Of a stretch of DNA of 64,000 bases, positions 34,238 to 42,282 are shown piece by piece. The notes beneath the pieces were generated by a model. That model did no database searches. It was not told the DNA's origin and saw only the letters and a program-made list of their open reading frames with translations. The stretch is from BM003 sp963783695 (GTDB taxonomy: Bacteria > Pseudomonadota > Gammaproteobacteria > Steroidobacterales > BM003): NCBI GenBank assembly GCA_963783695.1, contig CAWAOM010000011.1:62001-126000 (forward strand), read 5' to 3'. Numbering within the stretch: the first letter of the stretch is position 1; each line of letters opens with the position of its first letter. A program made the translations under genes and the position numbers.

Positions 34238-35128
34238 GTGGCGACTGTCTCCCGGATAGTCGCGGTTGTCGTCGCGCTCGGCTTGCTGCTGGGCGCGGCG
34301 TTCGCGTCGGCACAATCGCTGCAGGACGTGCCGGAGCTGCGCGAACGCGTGACCGACCTGACCGGCACACTGAGCGGCCAGGTCCGTTCGGCGCTGGAGC
34401 TGAAACTCGAATCGCTGGAGACTCAGACCGGCAGCCAGGTAGCCGTGCTGATCGTCGGCACGACCGGACCCGAACCCATTGAGGCTTATGCCCTGCGCGT
34501 CGTCGAGAGTTGGCAACTCGGGCGCGAGAAAATCGACGACGGCGTATTGTTCCTCGTCGCCATGAATGACCGGCGCATGCGTATCGAGGTCGGATACGGT
34601 CTTGAAGGCGCGCTCCCGGATGCCCGCGCCAAACGCATTATTGAAGATATCGTCGCGCCGAAATTCCTCAGCGGTGACTACCCGGGCGGAATCGAAGCCG
34701 GCGTCGATGCGATTGCAACGGTTGTGCGCGGTGAACCGCTACCGCGTCCATCACCGCCACAGGCATCCAGCGGCGGTTTGGGTTTATTCAACCTGCTTCC
34801 GGTCATCCTGATCGTTATCATTGTCCTGGGCGGGTCGTTCAAACGTTCGCTTGGTACGCTGCCCGGCGCGGTCGTTACCGGCGGCATCGCCGGATTCATC
34901 GGCTGGCTTCTGGTGGGACTGGTTGGCGCCGCCATAGTCGCCGGTTTCGCCGGGTTCGTAATCACGCTTTTTACCCCCGTGGGGTCCGGCAGCTGGAGCA
35001 GTTCCGGGCATGGCCGCGGCGGTTTTGGCGGCGGCTTTGGCGGCGGCGGATTCGGTGGCGGCGGCGGCGGTGGATTTAGCGGCGGCGGGGGCGGCTTTGG
35101 CGGCGGCGGCTCGTCGGGAAGCTGGTAG
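34238..35128 (+). CDS. TPM-domain membrane protein (YgcG family)
   Basis: A 296-residue protein from GTG 34238. A Sec signal (residues 1-25, AFASAQ) precedes a TPM domain (about 30-165): LRERVTDLTGTLSGQVRSALELKLESLETQTGSQVAVLIV, then DDGVLFLVAMNDRRMRIEVGYGLEGALPDARAKRII. Two membrane helices follow (about 190-255), then a glycine-rich tail of GGFGGGFGGG-type repeats. TPM proteins act in envelope integrity or photosystem repair in other taxa. Follows lemA by 7 bp. Confidence 0.9.
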   Translation: MATVSRIVAVVVALGLLLGAAFASAQSLQDVPELRERVTDLTGTLSGQVRSALELKLESLETQTGSQVAVLIVGTTGPEPIEAYALRVVESWQLGREKIDDGVLFLVAMNDRRMRIEVGYGLEGALPDARAKRIIEDIVAPKFLSGDYPGGIEAGVDAIATVVRGEPLPRPSPPQASSGGLGLFNLLPVILIVIIVLGGSFKRSLGTLPGAVVTGGIAGFIGWLLVGLVGAAIVAGFAGFVITLFTPVGSGSWSSSGHGRGGFGGGFGGGGFGGGGGGGFSGGGGGFGGGGSSGSW

Positions 35129-35133
35129 AAGGC

Positions 35134-35637
35134 ATGGCCAGGACAACAGACAAGGTCTTTCGCAACCTGTTCACCACCCGGTTTGCCCTGACGCGCACGT
35201 TTCCGGTTCGCGTGCTGGACAGCATCGAGCACGCGATCAAAGCGTCGGAAACCCGCCACGGCGGAGAAATCGGGTTCGCCATCGAAACTTCGCTCGATTT
35301 GCCAGCGCTGATCCACGGCATTACCCCCCGCGACCGGGCGATAAAGGCGTTTTCCGACCTGGGAATCTGGGATACCGCGGCGAATAACGGTGTGCTGATC
35401 TACATCCTGCTCTCCGAAAGAGACATCGAGATTGTCGCCGACCGCGGGTTTGAGGGCATTGTCGCGGCGTCGGAATGGGAGAGCATTTGCCAGCACATAA
35501 GACAGGCTTTCAGGCAAAAGCAGTTCGAGAAAGGCTCATTGCAGGCAATCGAGGAAGTGACGCAGATTATTGCTAGTCACTTTCCCCATACTCCCCGCGA
35601 TGTCAACGAACTCCCCAATCGACCGGTAGTCTTGTAG
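35134..35637 (+). CDS. Second TPM-domain protein, without signal peptide
   Basis: A 167-residue protein, five bases after the preceding gene. A TPM domain spans residues 25-150: VRVLDSIEHAIKASETRHGGEIGFAIET, NNGVLIYILLSERDIEIVADRGF and SEWESICQHIRQAFRQKQFEKGSLQAIEEV. There is no signal peptide and no membrane helix, unlike the upstream paralog, so a cytoplasmic or cytoplasmic-face role is likely. Operon partner of lemA. Confidence 0.88.
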   Translation: MARTTDKVFRNLFTTRFALTRTFPVRVLDSIEHAIKASETRHGGEIGFAIETSLDLPALIHGITPRDRAIKAFSDLGIWDTAANNGVLIYILLSERDIEIVADRGFEGIVAASEWESICQHIRQAFRQKQFEKGSLQAIEEVTQIIASHFPHTPRDVNELPNRPVVL

Positions 35638-35790
35638 CGTTAGACTTATTGACACTGGCCCTTCAATCGGCCCCCGCTATTCGACATAGCCGCCCTGCAG
35701 TGGAGAGGAAAGGCTTATGCACTCGTCGCCCCCGCTGGCCGCGCGTCAGCAATCCCGAACCAGCGAAACCCACAGCGCGGCACGGTTGCG

Positions 35791-36192
35791 ATGAGCAAAC
35801 CGACCCGATTCGATCCGGCCGAGAACTGCGTTGCCGTTACCCGTGACCTCGCGGCAATGCCGGTTGCCGCACAACCGGATCCGCCGGTGGCGGTCGAGGG
35901 GCTGACGATTGGCATCGCAACAATGACGGAGAATGCGCCGCACGGGGGTGAGATGCATCCCGATGGCGATGAAGTGCTGTACCTGATCAGCGGCCGCGTC
36001 AAAGTCGTGTTCGAAGATGACGCCTTCGACGCGGTTGTAATGCACCCCGGCGACGGCCTGATCGTGCCAAAAGGCATCTGGCATCGCGTCGACATCCTCG
36101 AGCCCAGCCAGATTTTCTACGCGACGCCGGGGCCGCGCGGTGAATACCGCGCGGCCCAGGGTGACGGACTACAGGAGCATCCAGGTGACTGA
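35791..36192 (+). CDS. Cupin domain protein
   Basis: A 133-residue single-domain cupin. Motif 1 is read in NAPHGGEMHPDGDEVLYLISGRVKVVF, with His and Glu ligand candidates; motif 2 in HPGDGLIVPKGIWHRVDIL. The fold is certain; the substrate is unknown. Its stop overlaps by eight bases the GTG start of the methyltransferase that follows, which suggests a two-gene unit. Confidence 0.82.
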   Translation: MSKPTRFDPAENCVAVTRDLAAMPVAAQPDPPVAVEGLTIGIATMTENAPHGGEMHPDGDEVLYLISGRVKVVFEDDAFDAVVMHPGDGLIVPKGIWHRVDILEPSQIFYATPGPRGEYRAAQGDGLQEHPGD

Positions 36193-36985
36193 GACTTCGC
36201 TGCAGCAGCAAATCGATGCGGCCGGCGCATACGAAAATCTGTTCGTCCCCGCCCTGTTCCGGCAATGGACGGCGCAGATTGCCGATGGCGCCGGGATCGG
36301 CCCGGGTCAGCGTGTACTCGATGTCGCCTGCGGTACCGGGGTACTCACCCGAGAGGTAGCGGCGAGAGTGGACGACGGCCATGCTGCCGGGCTCGATCTG
36401 CTGCCGGGCATGCTCGAAGTAGCAAGACGCCTCTCACCCGACATCGAGTGGCGCCAGGGCAGTGCCGCAGCGCTACCCTGGCCGGATCAGACATTCGACG
36501 CGGTCGTGAGTCAGTTCGGGATGATGTTTTTCCCCGAACCGGAGAAGGCACTGGAGGAAATGCTGCGGGTGCTGGTCCCGGGCGGCAGAGTTGCCGTTGC
36601 GGTCTGGGACGAGATCGAGACGATGCCCGCGTATGCAGACGAGGTCGCGTTGCTGGAACGGCTTGCGGGCAGCGCAGCCGCCGACGCGTTGCGCGCGCCC
36701 TTTACGCTTGGCAACCGCGATCGATTACTCGAAATTGCGCGTAGCTCCGGCGCCACCGATATCGACCTCAAGACCAGTGAAGGGATGGCGCAATTCCCGA
36801 GCATACGCTCGCTGATCGAGGCCGACCTGCGCGGCTGGCTGCCGGTAATGGGCATTGCACTTGACGAGTCGATGATCCAGCAGATCCTCGCCGAAGCGGA
36901 AACAACCCATCGCGCATACATCGACCCGCAGGGCCGGGCCGTATTTGCGCTCTCGGCGCATATTCTCAGTGGCAAGAGGACATAG
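36185..36985 (+). CDS. Class I SAM-dependent methyltransferase
   Basis: A 266-residue methyltransferase from GTG 36185 with AGGAG upstream. The Rossmann SAM-binding loop is VLDVACGTGVLTREVAARV, followed by GLDLLPGMLEVARR, GSAAALPWPDQTFDAVVSQFGMMFF and VLVPGGRVAVAVWD. It resembles UbiE/COQ5-type or Methyltransf_11 members. Substrate unknown. The gene overlaps the cupin stop and is followed after three bases by a further GTG, so three genes may be coupled. Confidence 0.88.
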   Translation: MTETSLQQQIDAAGAYENLFVPALFRQWTAQIADGAGIGPGQRVLDVACGTGVLTREVAARVDDGHAAGLDLLPGMLEVARRLSPDIEWRQGSAAALPWPDQTFDAVVSQFGMMFFPEPEKALEEMLRVLVPGGRVAVAVWDEIETMPAYADEVALLERLAGSAAADALRAPFTLGNRDRLLEIARSSGATDIDLKTSEGMAQFPSIRSLIEADLRGWLPVMGIALDESMIQQILAEAETTHRAYIDPQGRAVFALSAHILSGKRT

Positions 36986-36988
36986 CGA

Positions 36989-37588
36989 GTGAATACCACG
37001 GCGACATGTTGCAGCCGACCGCGCATCGACCATGTCGTCGCGGCCTGGCATCCGGGGGTAAGGACCGCGGGTCTCGTCGCCATGCTGGTACTGGCGTTCA
37101 CGGCAACGACCAGGTTTGTGCGGGCAGACGAGCCGGTCACCGTGATGCAGCGCGACAGCGCCGGCAACTGGGACCTGGAAAACGTGGCGGCGTTCAGGCT
37201 TGAGATCGGCGACGCCAACGAAATCCCGGTTTCCGTGCAGCTTGACCTGGCGCTGCCGGAACACGCCCGAACCGCCGCTGAGGCGAGCCGGCTGTGCGGT
37301 GCAGCCCGACTGGTGGTTTACAAACTGGAAACGGCGCTCGGTCCGCACTTGCTGCGCGTCATGCCACAGAAATGGCCCACGATGCGGATACGCAATTACG
37401 TCGTGACGGCTGCGGGGGTCGACACCCTCGTGGCAAGTGACGATGTCCGCGCGATCATGCGCTGGGTAGAGGCGCATGGCGGGTTTACCGAGTCGTATGC
37501 GCCGATAGGAAACGCCGGTCCGGCGGATGGGACTACCGCTGGCGATAGCGATCGCTCCAACCCGTTTCGTTGCCTGACAGATAGCTGA
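36989..37588 (+). CDS. Exported or membrane-anchored protein, not recognised
   Basis: A 199-residue protein starting at GTG 36989, three bases after the methyltransferase stop. One hydrophobic segment (AGLVAMLVLAFTATTRF, about 28-44) could be an uncleaved anchor or signal. The rest is acidic and soluble, with GNWDLENVAAFRLEIGDANEIPVSVQLDLALP and LGPHLLRVMPQKWPTMRIRNYVV. No motif or family is known to me. Tight spacing supports it being real. Confidence 0.55.
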   Translation: MNTTATCCSRPRIDHVVAAWHPGVRTAGLVAMLVLAFTATTRFVRADEPVTVMQRDSAGNWDLENVAAFRLEIGDANEIPVSVQLDLALPEHARTAAEASRLCGAARLVVYKLETALGPHLLRVMPQKWPTMRIRNYVVTAAGVDTLVASDDVRAIMRWVEAHGGFTESYAPIGNAGPADGTTAGDSDRSNPFRCLTDS

Positions 37589-37591
37589 CCT

Positions 37592-38182
37592 GTGGCGAAG
37601 CCGAGCCAGGACACCGCGCAAACCCGCAGTCGACAACTTCACTTCGCGGATCGCGAAGCCTGGCGTGCATGGCTGGCACGGAACCACACATCGGAACGTG
37701 AGATTTGGCTGGTTTTTTTCAAACAACACACTGGCCGGACTTCGATCTCCTACGATGCCGCGGTGGAGGAAGCTCTCTGTTTCGGCTGGATAGACAGCCT
37801 GATCAAGCGTCTCGACGAAGACCGGTTCGCACGCAAATTCACACCGCGATTCGATACCGCGAAATGGTCCGCCGCAAACCTGCGCCGCGTCCGCAAACTG
37901 ATCGATAACGGTCGAATGACCGCCGCAGGGCGAGAAAAAATCGCAGCCGATGCCAAGCCACTGCCAGCCGCGTCCTTGCGCCCGCTTGAACCGCCATCAT
38001 TTGTAGCCGCCGCGTTGTCCTCCAACCCGGCCGCGGCAACTTTTTTCGCCGCTCTGGCGCCATCCTGTCGGCGCAATTATCTGCACTGGATCACCTCGGC
38101 CAAACGCGACTCAACGCGCAAACGTAGACTCGATGAGGCAATCGCTATGCTGGCGGCAGGGAAAAAGCTGGGCATGAAATGA
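37592..38182 (+). CDS. YdeI/OmpD-associated family protein
   Basis: A 196-residue cytoplasmic protein from GTG 37592. Signature: REAWRAWLARNHTSEREIWLVFFKQHTGRTSISYDAAVEEALCFGWIDSLIKRLDEDRFARKFTPR, then KWSAANLRRVRKLIDNGRMTAAG. It ends with a lysine-rich RRLDEAIAMLAAGKKLG. The name comes from E. coli YdeI and Salmonella OmpD associations; molecular role unknown. Start is three bases after the preceding stop. Confidence 0.88.
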   Translation: MAKPSQDTAQTRSRQLHFADREAWRAWLARNHTSEREIWLVFFKQHTGRTSISYDAAVEEALCFGWIDSLIKRLDEDRFARKFTPRFDTAKWSAANLRRVRKLIDNGRMTAAGREKIAADAKPLPAASLRPLEPPSFVAAALSSNPAAATFFAALAPSCRRNYLHWITSAKRDSTRKRRLDEAIAMLAAGKKLGMK

Positions 38183-38234
38183 GGCTCACTGATAACCTGA
38201 CGCCCGAATTTTTACCGTTGCCGAGTCCATTCCG

Positions 38235-38567
38235 GTGAACCTGATACGTCGCCTGATCATTGACCCGTTCGTCGGCCGCCAGCGCTTGTGGATCGTATTC
38301 TGGCTGTACTGGTTCGCCGGCCGCTTTGTCATGGAGCAGATAATATGGTCGTTTTCGCTCGATCAGAGCACCGCAATCAAGGCCACCATTTACTGCACCG
38401 GGATCTGGGCAGTCTATTCGTGCATCGCGCTGTGGCGCTGCGCCCCGAATACCGACTATCGCTGGCTGGGATATGCAGCCAGAGTCATCGCCGTATTGAA
38501 CCTGGTGCTGATTCCGATCGCCTTTTATCTGGTCGTTACCGATCAGCTTGGCGCCGCTCTGGACTGA
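38235..38567 (+). CDS. Small three-helix membrane protein
   Basis: A 110-residue protein from GTG 38235. Helices at about 17-33, 48-67 and 80-102. An RQRLWIVFWLYWFAGRFVMEQIIW segment at the start is rich in aromatic residues. No family recognised. It is spaced 52 bp from the YdeI gene and shares orientation with it. Confidence 0.55.
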   Translation: MNLIRRLIIDPFVGRQRLWIVFWLYWFAGRFVMEQIIWSFSLDQSTAIKATIYCTGIWAVYSCIALWRCAPNTDYRWLGYAARVIAVLNLVLIPIAFYLVVTDQLGAALD

Positions 38568-38618
38568 ACTTCAACGCCAGGTTTACATGAAAATACGCGC
38601 AACCCGGACAAGCCTACT

Positions 38619-39035
38619 ATGAGCAGAAAAGAAGAAATTGCCGCGTTCATGGCGCGTGAGTTCCCGCAGTCGAAAATTGTCATCGAATCCATCGGCGACA
38701 AGTCGGCCATAGTTCGGCACAAAGTCGGCATAGAAGAACTGCGCCCGGGCAACACTGTCGCGGGCCCGGTAATGATGGGATTGGCCGACGCCGCGATCTA
38801 CGCGGCGATACTGGGCGAACTGGGCCTGGTGGCGTTGGCGGTGACGACCAATCTGAACATCAATTTTCTGCGCAAGCCCTCGGCCGCGGCCGACATCATC
38901 GCCCGTTGCACTCTGATAAAGACCGGCGCGCGCCTCGCAATCGGCGAAGTCCTCCTCTATTCCGAGGGTCACGAAGAACCGGTCGCACACGCGGTCGGCA
39001 CCTATTCGATTCCGCCGGCAACAAGTCAGGCCTGA
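38619..39035 (+). CDS. PaaI-type hotdog-fold thioesterase
   Basis: A 138-residue hotdog protein of the PaaI thioesterase group, which hydrolyses acyl-CoA or aryl-CoA thioesters. Features are LRPGNTVAGPVMMGLADAAIYAAIL (the usual G-x-x-x-ADxA helix), AVTTNLNINFLRKPSAAADIIARC, and a VAHAVGTYSIPP ending. The conserved N-terminal Asp/His of some members is not obvious, so activity is inferred from fold. Confidence 0.82.
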   Translation: MSRKEEIAAFMAREFPQSKIVIESIGDKSAIVRHKVGIEELRPGNTVAGPVMMGLADAAIYAAILGELGLVALAVTTNLNINFLRKPSAAADIIARCTLIKTGARLAIGEVLLYSEGHEEPVAHAVGTYSIPPATSQA

Positions 39036-39216
39036 ACCGGCACGGCCGGCGTAATGGACTACACTCGATCCTGGCGACCGGTTAAAGGCATAAGCACACG
39101 GCAAACACAGCTAGCGTGCCCGGTCAGGGTGCAGGCACACGGCACCATAAACCGCGACGGTGCGCGGTTTTCGAACCGCTGCACTCCGCACTTGGCACCC
39201 GAGGAGAACCACCACA

Positions 39217-39612
39217 ATGTCAACAAATGCAACAGAAATTCACGCCGCAATTCGCGCCGCCTACGACGTATTCGAGTCAACTTTTGCCCGCGCCGATGCG
39301 GCCGGCATGGCTGCTTTGTACACGTCCGATGGGATGTTGTTGCCCACGGGTACCGGCATGGTTTCCGGGAGCGAGGCGATCCAGGATTACTGGCAGGGCG
39401 CGATGGACATGGGCGTGGCCACGGCGAAGATCGACATCGCTGAAGTGAGCGAACACGCGGATGTCGTGGTCGACGTCGGTCACTACGTGCTCGGCGCTGC
39501 CAATGGCGATGTACTTGATAACGGCAAATACATCGTCATATGGCGCAACGAAAACGGGCGGTGGAAACTACATCGCGATATCTGGAATTCAAACACCGCA
39601 GACGCCGGCTGA
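39217..39612 (+). CDS. DUF4440 / SgcJ-like NTF2-fold protein
   Basis: A 131-residue protein: EIHAAIRAAYDVFESTFARADAAGMAALYTSDGMLLPTGTGMVSG, then DVVVDVGHYVLGAA and a closing IVIWRNENGRWKLHRDIWNSN. That tail (W-x-x-D/H-x-W-N-S) is the intact form of what the frameshifted 3882-4373 gene has lost. GAGGAG precedes ATG 39217. Role unknown. Confidence 0.85.
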   Translation: MSTNATEIHAAIRAAYDVFESTFARADAAGMAALYTSDGMLLPTGTGMVSGSEAIQDYWQGAMDMGVATAKIDIAEVSEHADVVVDVGHYVLGAANGDVLDNGKYIVIWRNENGRWKLHRDIWNSNTADAG

Positions 39613-39659
39613 CGGCCGCGCCCGGTAAAGGCACCGCTCGAGAGGCACCAGCACCGGTA

Positions 39660-40220
39660 ATGGACATCTTCGAATATCTGTCCGTCGCGATATCGATTGT
39701 TCTCGCGATGGGGCTCGCCACGCTGCTGCGTGCGTTACGCGATGTGCTGGCGCCGGCCCGGCGCTACTGGGTCCACACGCTGTGGGTGTTGCAGATCGCA
39801 TTTCTGCACGTTCAGTTGTGGTGGGCGTACTGGGACTATGCATCCGGGGTAGTCTGGACCTTCCCCAAATTCATCCTGTTGCTTTTTCCACCGGCAACGC
39901 TTTACCTCATCGCGACGGCGCTGGTAGGGGCAGAAAAAGACGCCGCGTGGCATGAACATTTCTACCGCGTGCGGCGCTGGTTTTTCTCCCTCTTATTGCT
40001 CTACATGCTATCGGCAGTTTGTATCTCATGGCTCATCCGCGGGGTACCGCTGACCCATCCGTATCGGATACCCCAGGGGTTGCTGATAATCGTGTCTATT
40101 GTCGGACTCAATGCGCGCAGTCACCTGGTGCATGTCGCCCTGATCTCGATAACCATCGCGTTGTACTTTTTCTCGCAGATCATGTTCCGGTTTTTTCCAA
40201 ACCCGCTCGGTTCCCAATAG
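39660..40220 (+). CDS. Membrane protein, unknown
   Basis: A 186-residue protein with about five transmembrane helices. It begins MDIFEYLSVAISIVLAMGLATLLRALRDVL, a motif common in small membrane proteins of unknown function, followed by an aromatic HTLWVLQIAFLHVQLWWAYWDY stretch. ATG 39660 is a better start than in-frame codons further upstream, which overlap the DUF4440 gene. Confidence 0.6.
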   Translation: MDIFEYLSVAISIVLAMGLATLLRALRDVLAPARRYWVHTLWVLQIAFLHVQLWWAYWDYASGVVWTFPKFILLLFPPATLYLIATALVGAEKDAAWHEHFYRVRRWFFSLLLLYMLSAVCISWLIRGVPLTHPYRIPQGLLIIVSIVGLNARSHLVHVALISITIALYFFSQIMFRFFPNPLGSQ

Positions 40221-40321
40221 TCCGGCTCGGCAGTGCTGCCGGCCCCGGAGTTCGGGGTGCCCGGGTTGCCACCATCCTCTACAATGACCGGGAGTTTGCG
40301 AACAACAGGACAAGCCAGCCA

Positions 40322-41170
40322 ATGTCTGCAAAATTTGCGGCCCGTTCCCGCACCGGGGCCGGTGGCCGGGTCGGTCGCGGGAAGCGAAATGTTTTATTCC
40401 TTGCGGTAATACTCCTGCTGACTTCGTGCGCGAGTGGCCCGCAACGGCCGGCCGACGCCGTGCCTGCGGACTACTATTACTGGCGCGAGGCGGCGACCGA
40501 TCGTCCCGCCGGCTGGGTGGTGATTCTGCCGGGATCGAGCGGACTGACCATTTTCGACGACGATCGCCATTACTTCGATACCGCCAACCGCTACAACGAT
40601 CTCGGATTCGATGTTCTGGTGGTCGATTACAAGCCCGCCCTTCGCGCCTCGGCCAACACCCCGGAAGGCGCTTCACTGGGGGTGAAAATCGAATGGATAA
40701 CCGAACGTGCGATCGAATGGATGTGGCACGAACACCCGCGCTCCCGGACGCGCCAGGGCGTCATCGCGGCCTGGTCACTCGGCGCCGAAGGCGCGCTGCG
40801 ATTGGTCAATGACGATCGCAAGATAAAGTCGCTGCAAATTGAATCCGCGGTTTTCTATTACCCCACCAATTTCGAACAGGCGGAACTCGACAACCAGGTG
40901 CCGTTACTGATCCTGGTCGGCGACGACGACGACGTTACACCGGCAGCCGCGGCCCGAGCCATGGTTGATAGCCGCAGCGCTGGCGCGGCACAAGTCGAAC
41001 TGGTCGTCTACCCCGGCGCCCGCCACGGGTTCGACATAGAGAGCCTGACAATGCCCCGCACGGTCCGGCTCCTGCCGTTATTCGGGCCGTCCGCGACTTT
41101 CTTTTACGACGCGGACGCCGCGCGTGACGCCGAACAGCGGGTCAGCGCATTTCTGACCGGACAACAATGA
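40322..41170 (+). CDS. Alpha/beta-hydrolase lipoprotein (dienelactone-hydrolase-like)
   Basis: A 282-residue lipoprotein with lipobox LLTSC (Cys36). The catalytic domain has the nucleophile in AAWSLGAEGA (Ser), acid in LVGDDDDVTP and base in YPGARHGFD. The nucleophile is Ser, unlike the Cys of the window's other dienelactone-type hydrolase at 12014. A TACAAT hexamer at 40280-40285 is a possible -10 element about 35 bases upstream. Substrate unknown. Confidence 0.8.
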   Translation: MSAKFAARSRTGAGGRVGRGKRNVLFLAVILLLTSCASGPQRPADAVPADYYYWREAATDRPAGWVVILPGSSGLTIFDDDRHYFDTANRYNDLGFDVLVVDYKPALRASANTPEGASLGVKIEWITERAIEWMWHEHPRSRTRQGVIAAWSLGAEGALRLVNDDRKIKSLQIESAVFYYPTNFEQAELDNQVPLLILVGDDDDVTPAAAARAMVDSRSAGAAQVELVVYPGARHGFDIESLTMPRTVRLLPLFGPSATFFYDADAARDAEQRVSAFLTGQQ

Positions 41171-41188
41171 CTACGGCATAAATTGACG

Positions 41189-41554
41189 ATGAAACACCAG
41201 AGCATAAATCTGCAAGAAAAACTCGCCGGATTTACGGAGACATGGAGCCCGAGGGTCGTCGCTGAACTAAACGACTACCAGATCAAGGTCGCCCGGCTCG
41301 CGGGCGATTTCGTCTGGCACAAACATGACGAAACCGACGAACTTTTTTTGTGCCTGCACGGCAAAATGGCAATCGAACTTCGCGATGGCATGGTGCATCT
41401 GGCCGAAGGAGAGCTGTACGTGGTGTCGCGCGGCATCGAGCATCGACCGCGCGCCAAAGAAGAATGTCACGTTTTGATCGTCGAACCTCGCGGTGTCATC
41501 AACACCGGCGATGCGGTGAGCAAACTGACTGCCGCCGGCGATCGCTGGATCTGA
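41189..41554 (+). CDS. Cupin domain protein
   Basis: A 121-residue cupin. Motif 1 reads GDFVWHKHDETDELFLCLHGKMAIEL (His-x-His, with Glu) and motif 2 EGELYVVSRGIEHRPRAKEECHVLIVEP. All three usual metal ligand positions appear kept. Start ATG 41189; a TTG two codons earlier is possible. Function unknown; such small cupins are often isomerases or metal-binding sensors. Confidence 0.85.
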   Translation: MKHQSINLQEKLAGFTETWSPRVVAELNDYQIKVARLAGDFVWHKHDETDELFLCLHGKMAIELRDGMVHLAEGELYVVSRGIEHRPRAKEECHVLIVEPRGVINTGDAVSKLTAAGDRWI

Positions 41555-41593
41555 ACCCGTTGTAGTTGCAGCAGTCGGTCGTACGGGAGAGTC

Positions 41594-42001
41594 ATGACGA
41601 CAAACGTCGCATCCGTGGCAAGACGATTCGCGATCGCGCTCGATGGCGAAGACTACGCTGCTGCACAAGCGCTGCTAGCCGACGCATGCGTTTACGTCTG
41701 TCGCGGTCAGCGTTACTCGGGCCCGTCCGCAATCATCGCCGCCTACCAAAGCAACGGATCCTCGGCGCGCGACAAATTCGACTCGATCTCCTACCGCAGC
41801 GCGGTCAGCGCCATTGACGAGGCGCATGCCAGGATTCGTTTTACCGATTACCTCGGCTGCGCCGGCGAGGAATTCGTTTTCGAGTGCGAGCAGATCGTCA
41901 CGGTCGACGGCAACGGACTGATCGTCGCAATCGATCACATCGATTTCGAGGGTGCGCGCGAGGCGCTGGCGAAGTTTTTGCAACGTACTGCTGCGCGATA
42001 A
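41594..42001 (+). CDS. SnoaL-like / NTF2-fold protein
   Basis: A 135-residue protein: VARRFAIALDGEDYAAAQALLADACVYVCRGQRYSGPSAIIAAYQSNG, followed by EFVFECEQIVTVDGNGLIVAIDHIDF and a KFLQRT tail. This is a nuclear-transport-factor-2 fold protein of unknown substrate. It precedes a 280-bp stretch that separates it from the minus-strand hydrolase. Confidence 0.75.
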   Translation: MTTNVASVARRFAIALDGEDYAAAQALLADACVYVCRGQRYSGPSAIIAAYQSNGSSARDKFDSISYRSAVSAIDEAHARIRFTDYLGCAGEEFVFECEQIVTVDGNGLIVAIDHIDFEGAREALAKFLQRTAAR

Positions 42002-42243
42002 GCCCGCAAGCGGAACCGCGGCGGTTCCGGCACTGGTCTCAGGAGTCGCCTGGCCGCGTCGCAACGTTCTCCCGAGGAATCTGGCCAGCCGAAAGGCGAA
42101 CCACTGCGCTGTAGCCTGACTTCGCCGAGGGAACGAGAGGAGCCGGCAGCGTCACCAGAAGCGCGCACGCACAGCGAAATCAAGCCGGCCGCAATCGCCG
42201 CGTAGCCGCCGCGCGCCTGCGGCAAACATCTCCGCCAGGCGGC

Positions 42244-42269
42244 AAAAAGGGCGCGGCAAAGCCGCGCCC
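42244..42269 (-). terminator. Rho-independent terminator of the pectinacetylesterase-family gene
   Basis: A perfect 9-bp stem (GGGCGCGGC at 42249-42257, GCCGCGCCC at 42261-42269) with an AAA loop. On the minus strand it is followed by TTTTT. It lies 14 bases past the stop codon. Confidence 0.88.
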
Positions 42270-42282
42270 CCGATCGGGAGTG

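Noticed and set aside
35630..35660. GTTAGAC core resembling an integron attC end after the second TPM gene
   Set aside because: No complementary RYYYAAC partner and no imperfect palindrome in the following 150 bases.
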